From: an uncultured Clostridia bacterium
GTDB lineage: Bacteria; Bacillota; Clostridia; Oscillospirales; Oscillospiraceae
Assembly: GCA_946539175.1 (NCBI GenBank)
Contig: CAMNHH010000127.1
Span: 1 to 6,137 of the forward strand
Length of the DNA: 6,137 nucleotides
Direction of reading: 5' to 3'
Below, one piece after another: positions 1-5,562 of this stretch (its first letter is position 1; every line of letters starts with the position of its first letter). Position numbers and translations under genes: made by a program. The notes beneath the pieces are model-generated. The model saw only the letters and a list, made by a program, of their open reading frames with translations. It made no database searches and was not told the DNA's origin.

Positions 1-1
1 T

Positions 2-211
2 GAATCGGTGCTGAACGGCTTGACTTTGCTGGTGGGGATTGCCGTGTTGGCAGTCGGTCTTACATGGTGGCTGCTGTTTTTGAAAACGAGGGACAAAACC
101 GGAGAGGCCAATCAAAAAGCAAAGCCCGGCGAACGCAAGCTGCTCCGATGGTTTTGGCTTCTGTTCGCAGCTTGGATGGGATGCATGATCCTTGTGAATT
201 GCTTTTTCTGA
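2..211 (+). CDS. Small two-helix membrane protein, unknown function (5' end may lie outside the window)
   Basis: I do not recognise this protein. The frame is open to the left edge. The only in-window start candidate is GTG at 8, which would give 67 residues, but just seven bases precede it, so no ribosome binding site can be judged and the gene may begin further left. From the GTG, residues about 2-25 and 45-67 are strongly hydrophobic and rich in Leu, Val, Trp and Phe. They are separated by a short charged linker (about 27-44, many Lys/Arg/Glu), as expected for a hairpin-like inner-membrane protein or the last two helices of a larger one. It lies upstream of scpB, where scpA is often found in Firmicutes, but nothing in it resembles ScpA. 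Its base composition is less GC-rich than the following genes. It could be a spurious reading frame, but the clean hydrophobic pattern argues for a real protein. Confidence 0.5.
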   Translation, partial: ESVLNGLTLLVGIAVLAVGLTWWLLFLKTRDKTGEANQKAKPGERKLLRWFWLLFAAWMGCMILVNCFF

Positions 212-262
212 GTCATGATTTGACGCTTGGCAGGCGCGGAGCTGTGAACCCCATTCTGATTT

Positions 263-290
263 TATCGTTCAAATGGCAATTTGAACGATA
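263..290. repeat. Perfect 12-bp inverted repeat (hairpin) upstream of scpB
   Basis: The arms 263-274 (TATCGTTCAAAT) and 279-290 are exact reverse complements around a 4-nt loop, GGCA. No run of T follows, so it does not look like an intrinsic terminator. It sits immediately before a 7-bp tandem array and repeats an arrangement also seen upstream of the FAD gene and cmk. Confidence 0.85.
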
Positions 291-293
291 CCA

Positions 294-328
294 CAATTTC
301 CAATTCTCAATTTTCAATTCTCAATTCC
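294..328. repeat. Heptanucleotide tandem array, five CAATTNN units
   Basis: Five consecutive 7-bp units begin at 294, 301, 308, 315 and 322. All start with CAATT, and the last two bases are TC, CT, TT, CT and CC. The array is AT-rich in otherwise high-GC sequence and ends about 20 nt before the scpB ribosome binding site (AAAGGAG at 349-355). The 151-nt gap 212-362 otherwise holds only the hairpin at 263-290 and no convincing promoter. Confidence 0.85.
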
Positions 329-362
329 TTTACGCCGCACCATACAGGAAAGGAGAAAGTCC

Positions 363-1010
363 ATGGACCACAAGGAGCTTGCCCGCATCTGCGAGGCCAT
401 TCTGTTTGCCGCCGGGGAGCCGGTGGAGACGGAGCGGCTCTGCTTCGTCACCGAGACGGACCCGGACGAGATCCGGGGGGTCCTGCGGGAGCTGATGGAT
501 CTCTATGCCTTCGAACGCCGGGGCATCCGCATCCTGCGGCTGGAGGACAGCTGGCAGATGTGCTCCCAGAACGACCTGGCCCCCTGGGTCACCAAGGCCC
601 TGGAGACCCGGAAGCCCCCCAAGCTCTCCGCCTCCCAGCTGGAGACCCTCACCATCATCGCCTACTATCAGCCCACCACCAAGGCCTTCGTGGAGAAGCT
701 CCGGGGGGTGGACAGCTCCTACTCCGTCTCCGCGCTTTTGAACAAGAAGCTCATTGCGGAGAACGGCCGCCTGGAGGCCCCGGGCCGCCCCATCCTTTAC
801 GTAACCACGCCGGACTTCCTCCGCACCTTCGGCCTGGAGTCCCTGGAGGAGCTGCCGGAGATGGAGAAGGTGAGCTTCTCCAACGCCGCAGAGGCGGAGC
901 CCCGGGAGGAAGGGAGAACGGATTCTTCCACTCCGCTCCGCCCCGCTCAGAATGACGCTGCAGGGGCCGACGCGCCCGAGGGCCCGCCGCGGGAGGGTGA
1001 AACGCCATGA
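363..1010 (+). CDS. scpB: Segregation and condensation protein ScpB
   Basis: ScpB is the kite subunit of the SMC-ScpA-ScpB (condensin-like) complex, which compacts and resolves replicated chromosomes in the cytoplasm. The paired winged-helix fold is supported by family motifs: an N-terminal EAILFAAGEPV stretch (residues 11-21), LETLTIIAYYQP (93-104), RGVDSSYS (114-121), and GRLEAPGRP followed by YVTTPDFLRTFGL (about 135-158). The ATG at 363 follows AAAGGAG by 7 nt and begins with the canonical MDHKELARICEAILF. The recognisable protein ends near residue 170. Residues about 175-215 form a low-complexity Pro/Glu/Ala/Gly tail, part of which is encoded by a palindromic repeat (921-954). The stop codon overlaps the next start as ATGA, so the two genes are probably translationally coupled. 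scpA is not visible in the window. Confidence 0.97.
   Translation: MDHKELARICEAILFAAGEPVETERLCFVTETDPDEIRGVLRELMDLYAFERRGIRILRLEDSWQMCSQNDLAPWVTKALETRKPPKLSASQLETLTIIAYYQPTTKAFVEKLRGVDSSYSVSALLNKKLIAENGRLEAPGRPILYVTTPDFLRTFGLESLEELPEMEKVSFSNAAEAEPREEGRTDSSTPLRPAQNDAAGADAPEGPPREGETP
921..954. repeat. Imperfect palindromic repeat inside the 3' end of scpB
   Basis: GATTCT (921-926) and AGAATG (949-954) bracket a C/T-rich core with repeated CTCCG/CCCCG. The strict stem is 5 bp (ATTCT/AGAAT). The overall look, GATTCTTC...GCTC-AGAATGA, resembles dispersed intergenic repeats I associate with gut Clostridia genomes. Here it is read in frame as residues about 187-198 of ScpB, in the non-conserved tail. 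Membership in a repeat family is from recall, not from a search. Confidence 0.5.
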
Positions 1011-1738
1011 AGGTGCTGCTAATCATCCTGGGCGTTCTCTTTCTGATCGGCTGCATCCCGGTGGGGGTGCTGTTCCGCTATCACGATGAGATCCAGCTAA
1101 AGCTGACGGTGCTGTTCTTCCGGATCGGCATCCTGCCCAAGAAGCCCCTGCCCCGGAAGAAGCGGGAGAAGGCCGAGGCAAAACAGGCCGCCAAGGCCGC
1201 CAAAAAGGCGGAGGCCAAGGCAAAAAAGAAGAAAAAGCAGCAGGCCCAGAGCCTGATCGCCAAGCCCAGGGAGCCGGAGGAGCCCAAGCCCAGGCAGCCT
1301 CTGAGCGACAAGATCGCCGGGCTGATCCCCTGGGCAAAGCTGGGGGCCGGCTTCGTGGGAGAGTTCTTCCACCGGAAGCTGACGGTGAAGCGGCTCCGCA
1401 TCCGGGCCGTGCTGGCGGGGGGAGACCCCGCCAAGATCGCCCAAAGCGTGGGCAAGGCCTGGGAGGCCATCGGCATCGCCCTGCCCATCCTGGAGCGGGC
1501 CTTCCGCATCAAGGAGCGGAAGATCGCCGTCTGGCCGGACTTCACCGCCTCCAAGACCGAGCTGGAGGCGGAGCTCCACATCCGGCTCCGCATCGGTGGC
1601 GTGGTGCTGCTGGTGCTGAAGTACGCGGGCAAGGCCCTTGCGACCCTGATCCGCCAGAAGCGGATCGCGAAAAAGAAGCAACAACAAGCGGAGGCGGAAG
1701 CTGAAACCGACGAAAATGCTGGAAAGGCGGTATCTTGA
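1007..1738 (+). CDS. DUF2953 family membrane protein (YtfI-like)
   Basis: The biochemical function is unknown. The family (B. subtilis YtfI) is commonly encoded next to ytfJ, as here. An N-terminal hydrophobic segment (residues about 2-23) should anchor the protein in the membrane. Residues about 45-80 form a strongly basic Lys/Ala-rich stretch, probably a long helix or flexible linker. The conserved region follows (about 100-225), with LTVKRLRIRAVLAGGDPAKI (125-144), a WPDF motif (176-179) and a second hydrophobic patch (about 197-213). The C terminus is Gln/Glu/Ala-rich. GGGAGGG (991-997) lies 9 nt before the ATG. The start overlaps the scpB stop by 4 nt, and the stop overlaps the proposed TTG start of ytfJ by 4 nt, supporting one coupled operon. 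The Lys/Ala linker seems long for the family, but I could not align it. Confidence 0.85.
   Translation: MKVLLIILGVLFLIGCIPVGVLFRYHDEIQLKLTVLFFRIGILPKKPLPRKKREKAEAKQAAKAAKKAEAKAKKKKKQQAQSLIAKPREPEEPKPRQPLSDKIAGLIPWAKLGAGFVGEFFHRKLTVKRLRIRAVLAGGDPAKIAQSVGKAWEAIGIALPILERAFRIKERKIAVWPDFTASKTELEAELHIRLRIGGVVLLVLKYAGKALATLIRQKRIAKKKQQQAEAEAETDENAGKAVS
1721..1727 (+). promoter_or_regulatory. Ribosome binding site for ytfJ, favours the TTG start
   Basis: GGAAAGG lies 7 nt before TTG at 1735, a normal spacing, but 13 nt before the alternative in-frame ATG at 1741, which is long. It therefore supports TTG, although codon preference alone would favour ATG. Confidence 0.5.
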
Positions 1739-2136
1739 ATATGAATCACAACATCTCCGAAATGCTCTCCTCCACCATGGAGAAAATGCAGAAGATGGTG
1801 GACGTGAACACCGTTGTAGGCGCTCCCGTGAACGTGGGCGGCGGCGTTACCATCGTCCCCATCACCAAGATCCACATCGGCCTGGGCGGCGGCGGCACCG
1901 ACTTTGCCACCAAGGGTGCCCTGGGCTCCAAGAAGGACCCCTTCGGCGGCGGCATGGGCGCCGGCGTCAGCGTGGATCCTGTGGCCTTCCTGGTCATCAA
2001 GGGGGACAGCGTCCGTATGCTGCCCGTGGCGGAGCCCGCCTCCACCACCGTGGACCGGATCGTGGAGCAGGCTCCGGACCTGCTGGACAAGCTGGCCGAC
2101 TTCCTGGACGGCAGAAAGCCCAGGGAAGAAGCCTGA
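1735..2136 (+). CDS. ytfJ: GerW family sporulation protein YtfJ
   Basis: YtfJ (GerW) in B. subtilis is a sporulation-specific protein needed for normal nutrient germination of spores; its biochemical activity is unknown. The sequence carries the family signature: an N-terminal helix MEKMQKMVDVNTVVGAPV (residues about 15-32), VTIVPITKIHIGLGGGGTDF (38-57), a Gly-rich GGGMGAGVSVDPVAFLVI segment, and a C-terminal VDRIVEQAPDLLDKLADFL helix. At 133 residues it is about the usual family length. TTG at 1735 is chosen because it gives a 4-nt overlap with the preceding stop (TTGA) and good spacing from GGAAAGG. ATG at 1741, two codons later, is the alternative and changes nothing in the conserved part. 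It is the clearest sign that the host belongs to an endospore-forming lineage, though not proof that it sporulates. Confidence 0.92.
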   Translation: MNMNHNISEMLSSTMEKMQKMVDVNTVVGAPVNVGGGVTIVPITKIHIGLGGGGTDFATKGALGSKKDPFGGGMGAGVSVDPVAFLVIKGDSVRMLPVAEPASTTVDRIVEQAPDLLDKLADFLDGRKPREEA

Positions 2137-2137
2137 G

Positions 2138-2151
2138 CAATTGACAATTTT
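2138..2151. repeat. Two heptamer units (CAATTGA, CAATTTT) just after ytfJ
   Basis: CAATTGA (2138-2144) and CAATTTT (2145-2151) begin one base after the ytfJ stop and share the CAATTNN unit and 7-bp register of the array before scpB. With only two copies this could be chance on its own. The rest of the 63-nt gap (2152-2199) holds the start site of the next gene and nothing else I can name. Confidence 0.45.
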
Positions 2152-2188
2152 ACGCATAATTCGCCACGAATCGGGCAAACTGCCTGCG

Positions 2189-2194
2189 GGTGAT
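2189..2194 (+). promoter_or_regulatory. Ribosome binding site for the carboxypeptidase, GGTGAT type
   Basis: GGTGAT, the 3' half of the full anti-SD complement AGGAGGTGAT, lies 5 nt before GTG at 2200. It is an off-centre Shine-Dalgarno that supports the GTG as the start. The nearby ATG at 2193 is out of frame. Confidence 0.5.
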
Positions 2195-2199
2195 GAAAT

Positions 2200-3255
2200 G
2201 TGAAACGACTGCTTTCTCTGCTGACGGTATGCTGCTTGGCCGTCGGCTGTCTCGGTCTGCCCGCGTATGCGGACTCCGCTCCCGCCCCCGCCGTTTCCGC
2301 GGGCTGCTGCGTTCTGATGGACGCGGATACGGGGGAGATCCTCTGGTCCCGGCACCCGGACAATCCCGGTCTCATTGCCTCCACCACCAAGATCATGACC
2401 GCCTGGCTGGTCTGCCGGGCGGGGGAGCCGGAGCGCGTCGTTACCGTCCCGGCGGCGGCCGTGGGGGTGGAGGGTTCCTCCCTGTATCTGAAGGCTGGGG
2501 AGCGGCTGACCCGCCGGGAGCTGCTGCTGGGGACCATGCTCCAATCCGGCAATGACGCCGCCCTGGCCCTGGCCATCGATACGGCGGGCAGCGAGGCGGC
2601 CTTTGTGGCCCGGATGAACGAGGCGGCCCGGGCCCTGGGCCTGCAGAATACCCACTATGCCAATCCCCACGGGCTGGACAGCGAGGGCAATTACAGCACG
2701 GCCAGGGACCTGGCCCTGCTGACGGCGGCGGCCCTGGAGGAGCCCTCCTTCCGGCAGATCGCCGCCACCCGCTGCGCCGCCGTGACGGGGGACCGGGTCC
2801 TGACCAACCACAACAAGCTGCTCTGGCAGGTCCCCGGCTGTATCGGAGTCAAGACCGGCTATACCAAGGCCGCGGGCCGCCTGCTGGTGAGCGCTGCGGA
2901 GCGGACGGGCCGGACGCTGATCTGCGTCACCGTCAACGATCCCAGAGACTGGCGCGACCACGCCGCCCTGCTGGACTGGGGCTTCGGCCAATACCGGACG
3001 GAGCCGGTGGCCCGGACCGGGCAGCCCCTCATGACCGCTCCGGGGGGAGATATTCTCTATGCCCGGGCGGATTTGAGCCTGGGCCTGCGGCCCGGGGAGC
3101 AGCCCCGGCTGATCTACGTCCCGGGCCTGAGCTACACCGATCCGGGTCTTGTGCGGGTTCTCCTGCATGGAAAGCAGATAGCCGGGATTCCCGTCAGCCG
3201 GGCTCCCGCAGGGGCGGACAATTTGCCGGAGGCAAATCCGGAACGGTTCCCATAA
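2200..3255 (+). CDS. Secreted D-alanyl-D-alanine carboxypeptidase (penicillin-binding protein, peptidase S11)
   Basis: This low-molecular-weight penicillin-binding protein removes the terminal D-Ala from peptidoglycan stem peptides outside the membrane, limiting cross-linking. Residues 1-24 are a signal peptide ending LPAYA, with cleavage likely before D25. The three active-site motifs are intact and in order: S61-T-T-K64 (SxxK, nucleophile Ser61), S116-G-N118, and K218-T-G220 within GVKTGYTKAAG. NPHGLDSEGNYSTARDLA (155-172) is also typical. A PBP5 C-terminal-like beta region follows (about 260-330). At 351 residues it is shorter than B. subtilis DacB or DacF (about 380-390) and shows no C-terminal amphipathic or membrane anchor. 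The last 16 residues are encoded by a GC-rich repeat. Position between scpB/ytfJ and rluB recalls B. subtilis dacB, which acts on the spore cortex, but DacF-like or vegetative roles cannot be excluded. Confidence 0.94.
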   Translation: MKRLLSLLTVCCLAVGCLGLPAYADSAPAPAVSAGCCVLMDADTGEILWSRHPDNPGLIASTTKIMTAWLVCRAGEPERVVTVPAAAVGVEGSSLYLKAGERLTRRELLLGTMLQSGNDAALALAIDTAGSEAAFVARMNEAARALGLQNTHYANPHGLDSEGNYSTARDLALLTAAALEEPSFRQIAATRCAAVTGDRVLTNHNKLLWQVPGCIGVKTGYTKAAGRLLVSAAERTGRTLICVTVNDPRDWRDHAALLDWGFGQYRTEPVARTGQPLMTAPGGDILYARADLSLGLRPGEQPRLIYVPGLSYTDPGLVRVLLHGKQIAGIPVSRAPAGADNLPEANPERFP

Positions 3256-3333
3256 TCCCGTCGTTCTGATCGTTTGCCCCCCGCAAACGATGCCTGCTCC
3301 CCAAGGGCGGACGAGCAACGCTCGCCCCTGCGG
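3206..3333. repeat. GC-rich composite inverted-repeat element over the carboxypeptidase 3' end and the gap to rluB
   Basis: An 11-bp sequence CCGCAGGGGCG (3206-3216) recurs as its exact reverse complement at 3323-3333, bounding about 128 bp. Three smaller hairpins lie within: ATTTGCC/GGCAAAT with loop GGA (3221-3237), ATCGTTTGC/GCAAACGAT with loop CCCCC (3269-3291), and CGAGC/GCTCG with loop AAC (3312-3324). The left end is coding (residues 336-351 of the carboxypeptidase), and the rest fills most of the 136-nt gap 3256-3391. No T-run follows any stem, so a classical terminator is not supported. A non-autonomous repeat is the likeliest reading. Confidence 0.6.
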
Positions 3334-3391
3334 TGTGTTGGCTTCGTTATGCCGGTAACCAGAATCCCAATTTGCGGAGCCCTTCTCAACC

Positions 3392-4198
3392 ATGAAAGAA
3401 CGCTTACAAAAGATAATCGCCGCCGCCGGACTCTGCTCCCGGCGGGAGGCGGAGAATTGGATCAGCCAGGGCAAGGTCACCGTGAACGGAGACCTTGCCC
3501 GCCTTGGCGATGCGGCGGACCCGGACCTGGACGAGATCCGGGTGGGGGGAAGCGCCCTTCCGGCGGCGCCGGAGCAGAGCACCACGGTGCTGCTCTACAA
3601 GCCCCGGGGGGTGGTCACCACCCTCTCTGACGAACGGGGCCGCCCCACCGTGGCCCAACTGCTGCCCCCGGAGCTGGGGCGGCTCTATCCCGTGGGCCGC
3701 CTGGACCAGTTCTCCGAGGGCCTGCTGCTGATGACCAACGACGGAGCCCTGACCAAGGCCCTGACCCACCCCTCCGGGGAGGTCTCCAAGACCTATCGCC
3801 TCTGGGTCTCCGGCTGGAGACCGGAAGCCCTGTCCATGTTGCGCCGCCCCATCGTGCTGGACGGTTATCGGATCAAAGCGCCGGAGCTGCGGCTGCTCTG
3901 GGTACACCGGGCGCCGGTCCTCAGACAAGGCTCCCCCGCAAGCAGGGCAGAGGGACCGTCCGCAAGGGCGGTGGAGGGGCCGCCCCGGGGGCAGAGCCCT
4001 TCCGCCACCGCGTGTCTGGAGATCACCATCCACGAGGGCCGGAACCGGCAGATCCGCCGCATGGCCCAGGCCGCGGGCCTGACCCCCACCCGACTGAAGC
4101 GCGTGGCCGAGGGCCCCGTCACCCTGGGGGACCTGAAGCCCGGCCAGTGGCGGAGGCTGAGCGAAGCGGAGCTCTCGAAGTTGAAAATGGAAAGTTGA
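3392..4198 (+). CDS. rluB: RluB-type rRNA pseudouridine synthase with an internal insertion
   Basis: The enzyme isomerises a uridine to pseudouridine in rRNA; RluB itself acts on helix 89 of 23S rRNA. Residues 1-60 form an S4-like RNA-binding domain beginning with the canonical MKERLQKIIAAAGLCSRREA, which fixes the start. The catalytic RsuA/RluB domain has VLLYKPRGVVTTLSDERGRP (66-85), the motif GRLDQFSEGLLLMTNDG (102-118) with catalytic Asp105, HPSGEVSKTYRLWV (126-139), and ITIHEGRNRQIRRM (211-224). Between LRLLWV (166-171) and ACLEITIHEG, about 33 residues rich in Pro/Gly/Ala/Arg/Ser appear inserted. Such a linker is not usual at this point of the family. The ribosome binding site is poor: GGAG at 3376-3379, 12 nt before the ATG. 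The last residues (SKLKMES) and the stop codon lie inside a heptamer array. RluB versus RsuA/RluE specificity cannot be settled by eye. Confidence 0.92.
   Translation: MKERLQKIIAAAGLCSRREAENWISQGKVTVNGDLARLGDAADPDLDEIRVGGSALPAAPEQSTTVLLYKPRGVVTTLSDERGRPTVAQLLPPELGRLYPVGRLDQFSEGLLLMTNDGALTKALTHPSGEVSKTYRLWVSGWRPEALSMLRRPIVLDGYRIKAPELRLLWVHRAPVLRQGSPASRAEGPSARAVEGPPRGQSPSATACLEITIHEGRNRQIRRMAQAAGLTPTRLKRVAEGPVTLGDLKPGQWRRLSEAELSKLKMES
3908..4012. repeat. GC-rich repeat-like insertion inside rluB
   Basis: This coding stretch matches the extra residues in RluB (about 173-207). It contains inverted repeats AAGGGC (3964-3969)/GCCCTT (3996-4001) and GGGCGG (3966-3971)/CCGCCC (3980-3985), plus two related CCGCAAG segments (3936-3942 and 3960-3966). 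The encoded peptide is low complexity with no recognisable fold. The boundaries are estimated from where family conservation stops and resumes, so they may be off by several codons. The frame is maintained through it. Confidence 0.5.
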
Positions 4199-4212
4199 AA
4201 GTTGAAAATGAA
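4178..4212. repeat. Heptanucleotide array, five units (AAGTTGA/AAATGGA type), spanning the rluB stop
   Basis: Five 7-bp units start at 4178, 4185, 4192, 4199 and 4206: AAGTTGA, AAATGGA, AAGTTGA twice, then AAATGAA. The TGA at 4196-4198 that stops rluB falls within the third unit, so the array both encodes the final SKLKMES residues and terminates the gene. It is the left arm of a long imperfect stem with 4246-4273. Confidence 0.85.
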
Positions 4213-4215
4213 TGT

Positions 4216-4241
4216 GTTTTTCAGATTGCAATCTGAAAAAC
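4216..4241. repeat. Perfect 26-bp palindrome between rluB and the FAD gene
   Basis: The sequence from G4216 to C4241 equals its own reverse complement; the half-arm is GTTTTTCAGATTG. As RNA it would form a hairpin with few loop bases, nested in the longer stem formed by the flanking heptamer arrays. The T-run is on the 5' side and the A-run on the 3' side, the opposite of an intrinsic terminator on either strand. Confidence 0.9.
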
Positions 4242-4245
4242 TCCG

Positions 4246-4280
4246 TAATTTTCAATTTTCCATTTTCAACTTTCCATTCA
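4246..4280. repeat. Heptanucleotide array, five units (CAATTTT/CCATTTT type), before the FAD gene
   Basis: Five 7-bp units start at 4246, 4253, 4260, 4267 and 4274: TAATTTT, CAATTTT, CCATTTT, CAACTTT and CCATTCA. Positions 4246-4273 pair with 4177-4204 over 28 bp without bulges: 24 Watson-Crick and 4 G-T (G-U in RNA) pairs. The array ends 4 nt before the ribosome binding site AAAGGA (4285-4290). Confidence 0.85.
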
Positions 4281-4299
4281 TCATAAAGGAATCCGGATC

Positions 4300-5562
4300 A
4301 TGAATGAATATGACGTCATTGTAATCGGCGGCGGGGCCGCCGGCATGTTTGCCGCCGTCCAGGCGGGCTATGCCGGCGCCAGGGTCCTGCTGCTGGAGCC
4401 CAACGAGCGTCTGGGCAAAAAGCTGTACATCACGGGAAAGGGCCGCTGCAACCTCACCAACAACTGCTCCTGGCAGGAGGTGCTGAAAAACGTGCCCACC
4501 AATCCCCGCTTTCTGTATTCCGCCCTGTCGGGCTTTACGCCGGAGGATACCGTTACCTTTTTTGAGTCCCACGGCTGCGAGACCAAGACGGAGCGGGGCA
4601 ACCGGGTCTTCCCGGTGTCCGACAAGTCCGCCTCCGTGGTGGAGGCTCTGAAGACCGCCCTGGGCTACGCCGGGGTGGAGATCCGCCGGGCAAGGGCAAA
4701 AGAGCTGCTCGTCGAAAACGGGCACATTTCCGGCGTCCGGACTGAGAAAGAGAAGATCGGCGCCCCCGCCGTGATCCTGGCCACCGGGGGCAGGTCCTAT
4801 CCCGCCACCGGCTCCACCGGCGACGGCTACCGCATGGCCAGGGCCCTGGGCCACAGCGTTGTGGACCCCGTGGGCTCCCTGGTCCCCCTGGTGGAGGACG
4901 GGGACTGCTGCGCCAAAATGCAGGGCCTGGCCCTGAAGAATGTCAACGTGCGGCTATATGCACAGGGTGCACAGAGAACCGTCCCCTGTGCGACCCACGC
5001 CAAGCCCGTCTTTGAGGAATTCGGCGAGCTGCTCTTCACCCACTTCGGCCTGTCCGGGCCGGTGATCCTCTCCGCCTCCGCCCACATGGAGACAGGGAAG
5101 GCTTACACGATTGAGATCGACCTGAAGCCCGCCCTGGACGAGGCCACCCTGGACGCCCGGATCCTCCGGGACTTCGCCGCGGCCAAGAACCGCAGCTTCG
5201 AAAACGCCCTGTCGGGCCTCTACCCCAAGACCATGATTCCCGTGATGGTGGCCCGCTCCGGCATCCCCGGCGACACCAGGGTGAACGCCGTCACCAGGGA
5301 GCAGCGCCGGGCCCTGCTGGAGCTCACCAAGCACTTCACCGTGGAGATCCGGGGCAAGCGCCCCGTGGAGGAGGCCATCGTCACCTCCGGCGGCGTTTCC
5401 GTGAAGGAGATCGACCCGAAAACCATGGAAAGCAGGCTGGTCCCCGGCCTCTACTTCGCCGGGGAGGTCATGGACGTGGACGCCTACACCGGCGGCTTCA
5501 ACCTGCAGATCGCCTGGGCGACAGCGGCTGCGGCAGCCGCCGCCGCAAGTAAGAAGGAATAA
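4300..5562 (+). CDS. FAD-dependent oxidoreductase, HI0933/BaiN (aminoacetone oxidase) family
   Basis: This flavoprotein of the HI0933-like family (B. subtilis YtfP is related) has no settled substrate. Annotations range from aminoacetone oxidase to BaiN, linked to bile-acid dehydroxylation in C. scindens, so neither should be assumed. The N-terminal Rossmann motif is G10-G-G12-A-A-G15 with Glu33 at the end of the second strand, followed by the family hallmark KKLYITGKGRCNLTN (40-54). ATGGRSYPATGSTGDGYRMA (about 167-186) is a second FAD-contact region. The C-terminal GLYFAGEVMDVDAYTGGFNL signature is intact, then an alanine run. At 420 residues the length is normal. AAAGGA (4285-4290) lies 9 nt before the ATG. 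The last residues SKKE and the stop lie in a heptamer array (5547-5574), so the original C terminus may have been slightly different. Confidence 0.93.
   Translation: MNEYDVIVIGGGAAGMFAAVQAGYAGARVLLLEPNERLGKKLYITGKGRCNLTNNCSWQEVLKNVPTNPRFLYSALSGFTPEDTVTFFESHGCETKTERGNRVFPVSDKSASVVEALKTALGYAGVEIRRARAKELLVENGHISGVRTEKEKIGAPAVILATGGRSYPATGSTGDGYRMARALGHSVVDPVGSLVPLVEDGDCCAKMQGLALKNVNVRLYAQGAQRTVPCATHAKPVFEEFGELLFTHFGLSGPVILSASAHMETGKAYTIEIDLKPALDEATLDARILRDFAAAKNRSFENALSGLYPKTMIPVMVARSGIPGDTRVNAVTREQRRALLELTKHFTVEIRGKRPVEEAIVTSGGVSVKEIDPKTMESRLVPGLYFAGEVMDVDAYTGGFNLQIAWATAAAAAAAASKKE

Noticed and set aside
220..248. Possible sigma-A promoter upstream of scpB: TTGACG at 220-225 and TGTGAA at 243-248.
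   Set aside because: The -35-like hexamer is good and the spacing is 17, but the -10 hexamer matches only 3 of 6 positions, and the stretch lies just after the preceding gene. Too weak to call.
294..328. Heptamer arrays considered as a CRISPR array or an origin iteron set.
   Set aside because: The units are contiguous without spacers, only seven bases long and imperfect. No cas genes, replication initiator or DnaA-box pattern is nearby.
281..955. Long + strand frame overlapping scpB from ATG at 281.
   Set aside because: It starts in the heptamer array, runs through scpB in another frame, and gives a Gly/Pro/Arg/His-rich product with no motif. It is a GC-rich shadow of scpB.
1081..3585. Very long open reading frame on the minus strand opposite four genes.
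   Set aside because: It is antisense to well-conserved genes with intact motifs. Its product is a low-complexity Gly/Arg/Gln/His-rich string with no domain, typical of an open antisense frame in GC-rich DNA.
4216..4241. Palindrome between rluB and the FAD gene considered as a rho-independent terminator.
   Set aside because: The T-run precedes the stem and the A-run follows it on both strands, and the core is not GC-rich. This is the reverse of a terminator.
4300..5562. Calling the FAD protein a bile-acid enzyme (BaiN) on family resemblance.
   Set aside because: The HI0933-like family is broad and found in most Firmicutes. No other bai genes are present and the neighbours are housekeeping, so a specific substrate is not supported.
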